Numbered from the stretch's first letter, positions 8,838 through 17,226 are shown. The stretch is 64,000 nt of DNA from JAJDTQ01 sp965204235 (GCA_965204235.1 OZ241979.1:2170001-2234000), one strand, 5' to 3'. Made by a program: numbers and translations. The notes: generated from the sequence alone by a model not told the origin.

Positions 8838-10601
8838 ATGCCTCGTCGTAACCAGGTCGTTCACGTCGTTACCACACGGAGACGCTACAAGGACCGCACC
8901 TACGAGACCCACCTGCTCCGCCGCTCCTACCGGGAAGACGGCAAGGTCAAGAACGAGACCCTCGGCAACATCTCCCATCTGCCCCCACATCTCATCGACA
9001 TCATCCGCCGCACCCTGCGGGGCGATACCTTCGTCTCCGCCAGGGACAACCCGGCCATTTTGCGCTCCCGTCCCCACGGCCACGTGGCCGCAGTGCTCGG
9101 AGCCATGGAGAAGCTCGGTCTCCCTCGCTTGATGAGCGCACGCCGGAGTCCGGAGCGGGACCGGTGCACGGCCCTGATCGTCTCCCGCCTGCTCGCTGCC
9201 GGCTCCAAGCTGGCCACTGCCCGCACCCTCCATCCCGAAACCGCCACCTCCACCCTGGGCGAGAGACTGGCTTTGGATGACGTGAGTGCAGAGGACTTCT
9301 ACTCGGCCATGGACTGGCTGCTCCCCCGCCAGGAGACCATGGAGAAGGCCCTGGCGCAACGCCACCTGCATGACGGCACCCTGGTGCTCTACGACGTGAG
9401 TTCCAGCTATCTCGAAGGAAGGCACTGTGAACTGGCGCGTCCGGGCTACTCCCGGGACGGTCGGAAGGGGACCTTGCAGATCGTCTATGGGCTGTTGTGC
9501 AATGCCGAGGGCTGTCCGGTGGCAGTGGAGGTCTATGCGGGCAACACCGCAGACCCCGGGACCTTGTCCGATCAGATTGCCAAGCTGCGCACCCGCTTTG
9601 CGCTCAAGCGCGTGGTGTTCGTGGCTGACCGGGGCTTGCTCACCAGTGCGCGCATCGACTCCGAACTGCGCCCGGTGCAAGGGCTGGATTGGGTGAGCGC
9701 GCTGCGCAGCCAGGAAGTGCGCCAACTGGTGGACCGGGACGGGCCGCTGCAACTGTCCCTGTTCGACCAGCGGGACCTGGCCGAGATACGCCATCCCGAC
9801 TTCCCGGGGGAGCGGCTCGTGGCCTGCATGAACCCCCTGTTGCGAGTCGAGCGGGCACGCAAGCGCGAGGACCTGCTCCAGGCCACCGAACGCCAACTCG
9901 ACAAGATCGTTGCCGCAGTCTCCCGACCGCAGCGCCCTCTGCGAGGCGCCCACAAGATCGGAGAACGGCTGGGCCGGGTGATCCACCAGTACAAGATGGC
10001 CAAGCACTTCGAGACCGAGGTCACCGATACTTCGTTCCGCTACCGGCGCAAGACCGACCGCATCGAGGCCGAAGCCCGTCTGGACGGCATCTACGTGATT
10101 CGTACCTCCGTGGACTCCCAAACCCTGGACGCCACGGAGGCGGTCCACGCCTACAAGCGTCTGGCCACGGTCGAACGCGCCTTCCGCTGCCTCAAGACCA
10201 TCGACCTGCACGTGCGTCCCATCTACCACCGACTCGGCCATCGCGTGCGAGCCCACGTGTTCCTGTGCATGCTTGCTTATCATGTGGAGTGGCATATGCG
10301 CCGCTGGCTCGCTCCCCTCCTGTTCGCGGATGACCACCCCTACGCTTCTCCCACGCCACGCCCCTCCCCCGTACAGGCCCCGGAACGCTCCCGGAGCGCC
10401 CAACACAAGGCCAGCACCCGACGCACCACCGACTGCGAGTTCCCGGTGCATCACTTCCGGGGCTTGCTCGATCATCTCGCCACCCTCACCCAAAACACCA
10501 TGCGGATGCACGGCTCCACAGACACCTTCGAGTTGCTCACCGTGCCCACACCCATCCAGAGAAAGGCCTTCGATCTCATCGGCGTCCCACTCTCCATGTA
10601 G
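8838..10601 (+). CDS. IS1634 family transposase
   Basis: A 587-residue DDE transposase. The N-terminal region RRYKDRTYETHLLRRSYRED and the NETLGNISHLP motif are characteristic of the IS1634 family. The acidic triad is visible as VLYDVSSSYLEG (first Asp), VVFVADRGLL (second Asp) and ATVERAFRCLKTIDL (Glu in the YREK-like region). A frame opens earlier at 8796, but ATG 8838 (MPRRNQVVHVV) matches family starts and lies just after the promoter-like boxes. The C-terminal 90 residues are Pro-rich and variable. No frameshift or stop is present, so the protein should be functional. Confidence 0.95.
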   Translation: MPRRNQVVHVVTTRRRYKDRTYETHLLRRSYREDGKVKNETLGNISHLPPHLIDIIRRTLRGDTFVSARDNPAILRSRPHGHVAAVLGAMEKLGLPRLMSARRSPERDRCTALIVSRLLAAGSKLATARTLHPETATSTLGERLALDDVSAEDFYSAMDWLLPRQETMEKALAQRHLHDGTLVLYDVSSSYLEGRHCELARPGYSRDGRKGTLQIVYGLLCNAEGCPVAVEVYAGNTADPGTLSDQIAKLRTRFALKRVVFVADRGLLTSARIDSELRPVQGLDWVSALRSQEVRQLVDRDGPLQLSLFDQRDLAEIRHPDFPGERLVACMNPLLRVERARKREDLLQATERQLDKIVAAVSRPQRPLRGAHKIGERLGRVIHQYKMAKHFETEVTDTSFRYRRKTDRIEAEARLDGIYVIRTSVDSQTLDATEAVHAYKRLATVERAFRCLKTIDLHVRPIYHRLGHRVRAHVFLCMLAYHVEWHMRRWLAPLLFADDHPYASPTPRPSPVQAPERSRSAQHKASTRRTTDCEFPVHHFRGLLDHLATLTQNTMRMHGSTDTFELLTVPTPIQRKAFDLIGVPLSM

Positions 10602-10689
10602 TCAGAAACTCATCCTCTCTCCAGCGTAAAACCTAATGAAAACAACCCCTTGCCTTGTCACCACGCCAGAACTTCGGATTAGCCGTTCA

Positions 10690-10753
10690 GGAAACTCTGA
10701 AAAATTGCCCCGTTCGTCCTGAACGTAGCGAAGCGAAGTCGAAGGACGCGCTC
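10690..10753 (+). repeat. REP-A element copy
   Basis: Starts with GGAAACTCTGA and continues to the core CGTTCGTCCTGAACGTAGCG and GAAGTCGAAGGACGCGCT. It lies immediately after the right IS flank, so before the IS arrived it directly followed the grdE stop codon. Confidence 0.85.
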
Positions 10754-10779
10754 AAGTTGCCATAGACGTTCGCCATGCT

Positions 10780-12234
10780 ATGGTTGGCGAAATGCACGGA
10801 TCCGTTTCGGCATTGCTGAGAAGGGCGCCGGTATTCTTGTTCGCGATGGCGCTCTTGCTGGCTGGCTTCGCTGGCGGGCTGTACGTCGCACGGCACAAAG
10901 TCTTTCCCCACGCTCTGCTGTCCGCCGCATACAAGACCTTCGTGGCGGCGGTCGAGGTCAACTTCCGTGCCCCCCCCCCCCCCGTCTGGGATGGCTGGAA
11001 TTTCGTGGACCTCCCTCCCGACCAGGCGACCGCCCGGCGCTTCGAGTTCATCGGCAACGACCGCTTGACTGACCCGATACTGGTTCAGGGAGGGCCGGGG
11101 CGCTTCCGGGAGTACTGTCCGGATCACGCAGGCTGTCTTGCGGTGGAGTACGCCGGCCGCGGGGAAGTCCGGCAGGCCTGGCCGTACCGTCCCGACGAGT
11201 TGGAGAAGTGGATGGAGAAGGAGGAGTTCGCCGCGGATTTCCCGTACGAGAGCGCGCCCGGGTTCTCCTTTCCCGACCATGCGTGGATCTTTGGAGTATC
11301 GTCATACGCCAATGGGGATCTTCTGGCGGTCTTCCACTTCAGGCATACCCACCCTTACGGCGGCGGGGTGGCGCGTATCGACCGGACCGGCAAGCCGGTG
11401 TGGTACCGTCCGGACTACAGCCACCATCGGCCACAACTGACCGATGGGGAAGTCGCCCTGGTTCCGGGCCGGCGGCCCGGCAGGCCCATCAATTCCAGGC
11501 TTGTACCGGGACGGGATGCCCCCCAAATCAAGATGTCTTGTCCACGATGGAATCACGATCTCGTGAAAGTAATCGACCCTGCAGGGAGGCTGCTGAGAGA
11601 GACCTCCGTGTTCGACGCCATACTCCGGTCCCCCTATGCCTCGCTTTTGATCCATATGAATCGTTGTGACCCGACGCACGTCAATTCCGTTCACCTGCTG
11701 GGGGAAGACGCCGCAGGCGCGGGCCTCGAACCCGGAGACCTCGTCGTGTCCATCAGGAACCTGCGCGCATTCGCCCTGTTGGACCGCGAAACCCATCGGT
11801 TGAAGCACATGGTGCGCGGCGGGTTCATGAGTCAGCACGCCGTCCTGCATTTCGAGGGATCCCGGTTCCTCCTGCTGGACAACCAGGGCGGCAGGACCGC
11901 GGACGGCTCTCTGGGCGTATCACGGCTGCTGATGGTGGACGCGGCCAGCGGCGAGGAGACCACCATCTTCCCGAACCACAGGACTCCCGGCCATTTACGG
12001 GAACTGTACACCAGCGGAAGCGGCGGAGTCGCCATTTCCCCGGACCGAAGCAGGGCGCTGGTGACCTTTACCCGGGATGGCAAGGCCGTGGAGGTTCGGA
12101 TCGCCGACGGCGCGGTGCTGGTCGTGTTCGACTCGCTCCACGACGTGTCGCATCTGGAGCGGTTCCCGGAGGAACGAACCACCCGGGCGGTGCGAAGCGA
12201 TCTCACCGAGATCCGCTATGGCGGTGATGGATGA
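10780..12234 (+). CDS. Arylsulfotransferase-family (ASST-like) membrane-anchored protein
   Basis: The 484-residue protein has an N-terminal signal anchor (PVFLFAMALLLAGFAGGLYV, about residues 17-36), so it is probably exported. The middle carries the beta-propeller signatures of the arylsulfotransferase family: DPTHVNSVHLL with the conserved His, GDLVVSIRNLRAFALLDRET, then SQHAVLHF and FLLLDNQGG. Such proteins transfer sulfate between phenols, but many family members have no demonstrated activity. A run of 14 C at 10970-10983 encodes part of APPPPVW and could slip. The gene and an IS element now lie between grdE and grdB; whether this gene was originally between them is unclear. Confidence 0.72.
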   Translation: MVGEMHGSVSALLRRAPVFLFAMALLLAGFAGGLYVARHKVFPHALLSAAYKTFVAAVEVNFRAPPPPVWDGWNFVDLPPDQATARRFEFIGNDRLTDPILVQGGPGRFREYCPDHAGCLAVEYAGRGEVRQAWPYRPDELEKWMEKEEFAADFPYESAPGFSFPDHAWIFGVSSYANGDLLAVFHFRHTHPYGGGVARIDRTGKPVWYRPDYSHHRPQLTDGEVALVPGRRPGRPINSRLVPGRDAPQIKMSCPRWNHDLVKVIDPAGRLLRETSVFDAILRSPYASLLIHMNRCDPTHVNSVHLLGEDAAGAGLEPGDLVVSIRNLRAFALLDRETHRLKHMVRGGFMSQHAVLHFEGSRFLLLDNQGGRTADGSLGVSRLLMVDAASGEETTIFPNHRTPGHLRELYTSGSGGVAISPDRSRALVTFTRDGKAVEVRIADGAVLVVFDSLHDVSHLERFPEERTTRAVRSDLTEIRYGGDG

Positions 12235-12383
12235 CGCGCGCTCCCGCGTCATCAAGCCCAACTCCACATGCGTCACCCCTCTCCGAAATGCTCTTCCCGG
12301 TTCCTTGCATCCCATACCCTGGGTTCGGTATGAGTGCAGGAGAAGTCTATAGCCTTGTTCCCCCTTGAAAGGGGTCGGAAGCC

Positions 12384-13736
12384 ATGAGGATCGTTCACTA
12401 CCTCAACCAGTTCTTCGGCGGGATGGGCGGTGAGGAGCAGGCGGGGATCCCGCTTCGGGAGACCGGCAACGCCTTGGGTCCCGGCCGCCTGCTCGAGCAG
12501 ACCCTCGGGAACGGGGCCGCGGTGGTCAAGACCCTGGTCTGCGGTGACAACTACGCGGTGGAGCGCCAGGAGGAACTCGTCGCCGCGGTCTTGGAGCACG
12601 TCCGGAACGCCCGGGCAGACCTGTTCGTGGCCGGCCCCTGCTTCGACGCCGGACGCTACGGCATGGCCGCGGGGGCCTTGTGCAGCGCTGTGCAGACGCA
12701 GCTCGGAATACCCGCGCTCACGGCCATGCACGAGGAGAACCCGGGGGTGGACCTCTACCGGGAGGGCCTCTACATCGTCGATTCCGGCCGGAACGCGGCC
12801 GGCATGAAGGATGTCGTGCAGCGCATGGCCCGGCTGGCGCGAAAGCTCGTGGCCGGGGAGACTGTCGGAGCGCCGCGGGAAGAGGGCTACCTGACCCGTG
12901 GGTTGATACGGGACGAGTTCGTGGACAAGTCGTCGGCCGAGCGGCTGGTGGACATGGTCCTGGCCAAGGTTCAGGGACGGCCCTTCGACTCCGAGATGCC
13001 CGTTACCTCTTTCGAGCCCGTGGCCAAGCCCAGAGGCGTGGACGACCTTTCCAGGGCCACGGTGATGCTCATCACCGACGGGGGACTCGTCCCCAGGGGC
13101 AACCCGGACGCCATCGAGGGGATGGCGGCCACCCGATGGGGCGCCTACGACATCGCCGACGCGGACGACCTGCGAGGCGAGGACTACGAGATCTCCCACG
13201 GCGGCTACGACCCGCGCTTCGTGCAGGCCGACCCGGACCGGCTGGTGCCCCTGGACGCCCTGAGGGAACTGGAGCAGGAAGGCGCGGTGGGCAAGGTCCA
13301 CGGGGAGTTCCTCTCCACCTCCGGCCTCTCCAACCCCCTTTCCAACACCCGCCGCCTGGGCCGGGAGATGGCCGAGAAGGTGAAGCGCGAGGGGGTGGAC
13401 GCGGTGATCCTCACCTCCACGTGAGGCACCAGCACTCGCAGCGGCGCTGCGATCACGACCGAACTCGAAAAAGCCGGCGTCCCGGTCGTGCAGATGACCT
13501 CCGCCCTCCCCATCGCCAAGATGGTAGGCTCCAACCGCGTCGTCCTGGGCCACGGAATCGTCCACGTGGCCGGCGACGCCAGCCTTCCCCCGGACGAGGA
13601 AAAGGCGCTGCGGCGCAAGCTCGTCCAGGAAGCGCTGGACGCGCTGAAAGCGGAGGGAGAGGCAGATCCGCGCCCGGAACCTGCGAATGCCAAGGACCTC
13701 GATGCGAACCGAAGGAAGGAGAACAACCGATGTTGA
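12384..13736 (+). CDS. grdB: Glycine/betaine reductase component B selenoprotein (GrdB-like), UGA at 13422 read as selenocysteine
   Basis: The frame from ATG 12384 gives 346 residues of GrdB: MRIVHYLNQFFGGMGGEE, GPCFDAGRYGMAAG, MHEENPGVDLYREG, ATVMLITDGGLVPRGNPD and EFLSTSGLSNPLS. It then meets TGA at 13422-13424 directly after VILTST. The same frame continues for 103 further codons to TGA at 13734, and that continuation is also GrdB: GTSTRSGAAITTELEKAGVP, MTSALPIAKMVGSNR, EEKALRRKLVQEALDAL. In clostridial GrdB the residue after ST is selenocysteine (STUGT), so the TGA is almost certainly Sec. The two cysteines that follow in clostridial GrdB appear as Ser here. A hairpin suitable as SECIS lies at 13437-13451. 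The protein is about 450 residues, near family length. Its end overlaps the next ATG by 7 nt. Confidence 0.9.
13425..13451 (+). promoter_or_regulatory. Candidate bacterial SECIS element of grdB
   Basis: Twelve bases after the TGA, CGCAGC (13437-13442) and GCTGCG (13446-13451) form a perfect 6-bp stem closed by the loop GGC. The loop begins 18 nt after the UGA, within the 16-37 nt window described for bacterial SECIS elements, and G occupies its first two positions as the consensus asks. It is inside the coding sequence, as bacterial SECIS elements are. Confidence 0.75.
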
Positions 13737-15100
13737 ACCATCTCGAAGTCACCAACTTCAAGGCGTGGCGCAAGCTGGATATACGCTTCGGAAAGAAGAT
13801 CACCGGACTTTTTGGCAACAACAGTTCTGGCAAGAGCAGCGTGCTTCAGTTCCTGCTCCTGCTCAAGCAGACGAAGAACGCCACGGATCGGGGGCTCGTG
13901 CTGGACTTTGGTGGACCGAACAAGCTGGTCAACCTGGGCACCTACCCGGAGGTCGTGCACCAAGGCGAAAACCGTATCGACTGGACGTTGGATTGGGATC
14001 TCAAGGAGCCTCTCGAAGTGGAAGACCCAAATCACAAGAAGTCCCTTACGGGAAGCAGTCTGCAAGAGAGCTCCCGGGTCGAATTGATGGATGGAACTCT
14101 TTCGACACGCCATATGAAGTACCGGTTTGCGAACAAGAACTTCGTCATAGAGCCACTGGACGAGAACCCGAATTCCTTTCAACTTCAGTGCGACCCGGGA
14201 CGCTTCAGACAGAATCGACCAGGGCGCCCCCCGCGTTTGCCTCGGCCTATCAAGACCCACCTTTTCCCCGATCAGGCCCGTAGCGAATATCGGAAAACGA
14301 CTTGTTTGAGCGACTTTGAAGCCGCGTACGAAGCCTTGATGGACAGGATATTCTACCTCGGCCCTCTTCGAGATTATCCGCAGCGTCAGTACATCTCGTC
14401 CGGAGCCAGACCTGACGACGTCGGACCACGAGGGGAACGCACCATCGATGCTATTTTAGCGGCTACCGCGGGAGGTGATGATCTTAACCCTGGTCGACGC
14501 CAGACAACTCGCGGGCGACGCAGGAAGAACACGAATGGATTCCAGGAAGTCATCGCCCAATGGCTAAACGAACTGAAACTGGTCGATTCGTTCCAGATCA
14601 AGGAAATCGGGTTCAAGACAAACATCTACCAAGCATGCGTTCGTATGTACCCAAAGGGCCCCGAAACAATGTTGACGGACGTCGGCTTTGGCGTCTCTCA
14701 AGTACTGCCTGTCCTTGTGCTCTTGTATTACGTACCGGAAAACTCCATCGTGATGATGGAACAACCTGAGATTCATCTACATCCGTCCATACAAAGTGGG
14801 TTGGCGGAAGTGATGCTCCATGCAGCAGAGACGCGCAAGATACAGATCATCGTGGAGAGCCATAGCGAACATCTTTTGCGACGCTTTCAGCGCCGTGTGG
14901 CCGAAGAAAAAGTAGTGTCTGAGGATTTGAAGCTCTACTTTGTTGGATCGAGCAACGGTGCTGCCCAACTGAACGACCTCAAGCTGAATGAGTGGGGTGA
15001 AATAGAGAACTGGCCGGACGATTTCTTCGGAGACGAGACAGGCGAGATCTTCGCCATCAGCGAGGCGTCCATGGAGAGACGGATGAGAGCCTCGCAATGA
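13730..15100 (+). CDS. AAA ATPase with DUF3696-like C-terminus (ABC/OLD-type)
   Basis: The 456-residue protein starts MLNHLEVTNFKAWRKLDIRF, the usual opening of SMC/RecF-like AAA_15/AAA_21 ATPases. The Walker A is GNNSSGKSS at about 29-37. The C-terminal lobe has the signature-like DVGFGVSQVLPVLV, Walker B IVMMEQPEIHLHP and the H-loop ESHSEHLLRR. The tail WPDDFFGDETGEIF resembles DUF3696. Related ATPases serve as the sensing or engine subunit in defence pairs (Septu PtuA, PARIS AriA, OLD nucleases). An excellent ribosome site (AAGGAAGGAG) lies inside the 3' end of grdB. The gene is visibly more A/T-rich than its flanks and overlaps the PIN gene by 4 nt (ATGA). Confidence 0.88.
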   Translation: MLNHLEVTNFKAWRKLDIRFGKKITGLFGNNSSGKSSVLQFLLLLKQTKNATDRGLVLDFGGPNKLVNLGTYPEVVHQGENRIDWTLDWDLKEPLEVEDPNHKKSLTGSSLQESSRVELMDGTLSTRHMKYRFANKNFVIEPLDENPNSFQLQCDPGRFRQNRPGRPPRLPRPIKTHLFPDQARSEYRKTTCLSDFEAAYEALMDRIFYLGPLRDYPQRQYISSGARPDDVGPRGERTIDAILAATAGGDDLNPGRRQTTRGRRRKNTNGFQEVIAQWLNELKLVDSFQIKEIGFKTNIYQACVRMYPKGPETMLTDVGFGVSQVLPVLVLLYYVPENSIVMMEQPEIHLHPSIQSGLAEVMLHAAETRKIQIIVESHSEHLLRRFQRRVAEEKVVSEDLKLYFVGSSNGAAQLNDLKLNEWGEIENWPDDFFGDETGEIFAISEASMERRMRASQ

Positions 15101-15600
15101 AGTCCTGGGTGGTGGACACCAACGTTGCCATAGCGGCAAACGGACGGGACACACACGCAGACGCCGAGTGCCAACGTGCATGTGTCAAGGAACTGGCGGC
15201 CGCTCGTCGTGATGTTATCGTCGTTGACGACAAGGACCTCATATTCAAGGAGTACCTCGATAACCTGAGACCGAAAGACCAACAAAGGAAGACAAGAAAA
15301 GAGGATCCTGGGTTCCTGTTCTTCAGGCATATTCGTGACTATCAGTGGGGCGGGGAGCGCGTGCGCCGCGTTCCGATTACGCCATGCAGCGATCACCGCC
15401 GAGGCTTCGAGGAACTGCCGGTAAACGATCTGGACCCAAGCGATCGCAAGTTCCTCGCAACGGCCGTGGTCGGGGAAGCCGACATCCTCAACGCGACGGA
15501 CAGCGACTGGGGTCAGCAGGAAGAGTTGACGAAGGGTCTGGGCGTGGAGGTACGACAGATTTGCCCACAGCATGCTTCGAAACCGTTGAAACCTGGATGA
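15097..15600 (+). CDS. PIN-like domain protein (predicted ribonuclease)
   Basis: A 167-residue protein opening MKSWVVDTNVAIAANG, with the DTN motif of PIN-domain ribonucleases at 7-9. Further acidic residues lie where the fold needs them: NDLDPSDRKFLATAVV (about 111-126) and ADILNATDSDW (about 130-140), the usual third and fourth acidic clusters. PIN domains cut single-stranded or structured RNA with Mg2+. The gene starts within the stop of the DUF3696 ATPase (ATGA) and ends in an ATGA overlap with the RNA ligase frame. It is therefore translationally coupled on both sides, which suggests the ATPase controls or delivers the nuclease. It is longer than VapC toxins and no VapB-like antitoxin is present. 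Confidence 0.78.
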   Translation: MKSWVVDTNVAIAANGRDTHADAECQRACVKELAAARRDVIVVDDKDLIFKEYLDNLRPKDQQRKTRKEDPGFLFFRHIRDYQWGGERVRRVPITPCSDHRRGFEELPVNDLDPSDRKFLATAVVGEADILNATDSDWGQQEELTKGLGVEVRQICPQHASKPLKPG

Positions 15601-16304
15601 TCGTCGTTGCAACCTCCGGTCCCATGCTCAAATACCCGAAAACCCCCTACTGGCCCTACTCGCCGACGGTGAGCGAGAGGGACGAGCTCGTTGCGGAGCC
15701 GGAGCGTTTCGTGGGGGCGCCGGTGGTGGTCACCGAGAAGCTCGACGGGGGCAACACGCTCATACACGGGGGTGAGGTCTATGGGCGCAGCGTCTCCGCG
15801 CCGTCGGCCGGCAAGTGGATGGCGATGGTTCGGAAGCACCATGCGTGGAAGGTGACGGACCCGGACGTGTTCCTCTACGGGGAGGACATCTACGGCGTGC
15901 ACAGCATCGAATACGATCCGGTGGCCGAGGACGAGACGTTCCATGCCTTTGCGCTCCGCTACGCGGACGGCTCGTTCGCATCGTTCCGGACGCTGGTGGA
16001 TTACGCGCGGGAGCGCCGTATGTCAGTGGTCCCCGTCCTGTTCGAGGGGTCGTTCCGTTCGGTTGACGCAATCCGGGACTTCGTGAGCCGGGCGCACGCG
16101 GCGCCGTCGGCCCTGGGCGGTGCGCGGGAAGGCGTGGTGATACGGCTGGCGCACGGATTTCCGGCCGCGGAGTTCGGACGCAACGTCTGCAAGAGCGTGC
16201 GGCAAGGGCACGTGCAGTCCGACGAGCACTGGACCAGGCATTGGAAGCCGTGCCGCATCGCCCAGGCGGCCGAGGACTCGTCGAAGGCGAAGGCGGCCAC
16301 ATGA
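15597..16304 (+). CDS. RNA ligase family protein (ATP-dependent nucleotidyltransferase fold)
   Basis: A 235-residue protein of the PF09414-type RNA ligase family. Motif I is EKLDGG (about residues 48-53), whose Lys should be adenylylated. LYGEDIYGVHSI corresponds to motif III and FHAFALRYADG to motif IIIa. REGVVIRLAHG is motif IV and the Lys of VCKSVRQGHVQ is motif V. Such enzymes seal RNA ends. Two starts are possible: ATG 15597, overlapping the PIN stop as ATGA, or ATG 15624 (MLKYPKTPYWPYSP), which may be the true family start. Base composition here returns to the G/C-rich host pattern, unlike the ATPase and PIN genes. Its end overlaps the ABC ATPase start by 4 nt. Lying next to a predicted ribonuclease, it could repair that enzyme's cuts, but this is a guess. 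Confidence 0.85.
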   Translation: MIVVATSGPMLKYPKTPYWPYSPTVSERDELVAEPERFVGAPVVVTEKLDGGNTLIHGGEVYGRSVSAPSAGKWMAMVRKHHAWKVTDPDVFLYGEDIYGVHSIEYDPVAEDETFHAFALRYADGSFASFRTLVDYARERRMSVVPVLFEGSFRSVDAIRDFVSRAHAAPSALGGAREGVVIRLAHGFPAAEFGRNVCKSVRQGHVQSDEHWTRHWKPCRIAQAAEDSSKAKAAT

Positions 16305-17113
16305 ACACGGCGGTTCCGCTCGACGTGCGGAACGTCTCGTACGCGGCGGCGCGCCACACGATCCTCGATTCCGTCAACTGGGTGGTGGATCAGGGAGAGC
16401 ACTGGGTGGTCCTGGGACCCAACGGCTCGGGGAAGACGACCCTGCTGAAACTGGCCTGCGGCTACCTGTGGCCGAACCGGGGCGGGGTCATCTACCGCAA
16501 CGGGAAGCCGCGGGTGGACCTCCGGGAGTTGCGCAAGGGCATCGGCTGGGTCACTGTGTCGCTGACCTCGCAGATACCCGTGCGCGAAAAGTCGCTGCGG
16601 ACGGTGGTTTCGGGAAAGTTCGCGCAGGTCGGGCTGTTGGAGATGTCCACGGTCCATCCCGGGGAGGAAGACTACGCCCAGGCCGAAGCCGTCATGGAGC
16701 GGATGGGGTGCAGCGGCCTGAAGGACCGGGCGTTCGGCGCGCTTTCCCAGGGCGAGCAACAGAAGGTCCTCATCAGCAGGGCGCTGATGACCCGTCCCTA
16801 CCTGATGTTCCTCGACGAGCCTTGCGCAGGGCTGGACCCGGGGGCGCGGGAAAGCCTGCTCTCGGCGCTCCAGGAGCTTGGCCGCACGAGCCGGTCGACC
16901 GCCCTGGTTTACGTCACCCACCACACCGAGGAAATCCTGCCCGCCTTCGAGAAGACGCTCGTCCTCAAGGACGGCCGGGTCTTCCGGTCGGGCAAGACGG
17001 TGGAAGTGGTCACCGAAGGCCTGCTGCGGGACCTCTACGAGACGCCCCTCGCCCTGAGGCGAAGCGACGGGCGCTATTGGACGGTGGGCGCCGAGCCGGA
17101 AGCGCGGACGTAG
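16301..17113 (+). CDS. ABC transporter-type ATP-binding protein (ModF/YlmA-like)
   Basis: A single 270-residue ABC ATPase domain: Walker A GPNGSGKTTL (about 42-51), signature LSQGEQQKVLISRAL, Walker B YLMFLDEPCAGLDP and H-loop VTHHTEE. The sequence around GYLWPNRGGVIYRNGK and the HHTEEILPAF segment resembles the ModF/PhrA and YlmA group, which lacks known permease partners. No membrane component is encoded nearby, so a transport role is unproven. ATG 16301 overlaps the RNA ligase stop (ATGA); a longer frame from 16241 would run far into the ligase gene. This is the fourth gene in a chain of overlapping genes starting at grdB. Confidence 0.85.
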   Translation: MNTAVPLDVRNVSYAAARHTILDSVNWVVDQGEHWVVLGPNGSGKTTLLKLACGYLWPNRGGVIYRNGKPRVDLRELRKGIGWVTVSLTSQIPVREKSLRTVVSGKFAQVGLLEMSTVHPGEEDYAQAEAVMERMGCSGLKDRAFGALSQGEQQKVLISRALMTRPYLMFLDEPCAGLDPGARESLLSALQELGRTSRSTALVYVTHHTEEILPAFEKTLVLKDGRVFRSGKTVEVVTEGLLRDLYETPLALRRSDGRYWTVGAEPEART

Positions 17114-17226
17114 CGCATGGCAAGCAGCGGCCAAGCCCCGGTCCTCGCGCGGTTCCTACCCCTGCCCCCGCGCCATTGCCCACGAGAAGGACGGGCGCGA
17201 ACGAGGCGCCGACCCGGGAGGAGAGT

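Larger units (their letters stand above)
8681..10677 (+). mobile_element. IS1634-family insertion sequence, complete, 1997 bp
   Basis: The ends are CCGAAGTTCTTGG on the left and, read inward, CCGAAGTTCTGGC on the right, giving imperfect terminal inverted repeats of about 13 bp. The 6-bp direct repeat ATTAGC flanks them, matching the 5-6 bp duplications known for IS1634-family transposition. One transposase gene fills the interior. Both ends, the duplication and the reading frame are intact, so the insertion looks recent and possibly active. Joining the flanks restores grdE running straight into a REP-A repeat (TATTAGCCGTTCAGGAAAC). Confidence 0.93.

Noticed and set aside
13422..13424. Reading the grdB TGA as a nonsense mutation or true stop
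   Set aside because: The downstream 103 codons are conserved GrdB sequence without other stops, the TGA is at the known Sec position, and a SECIS-like hairpin is present; decay would not preserve these together.
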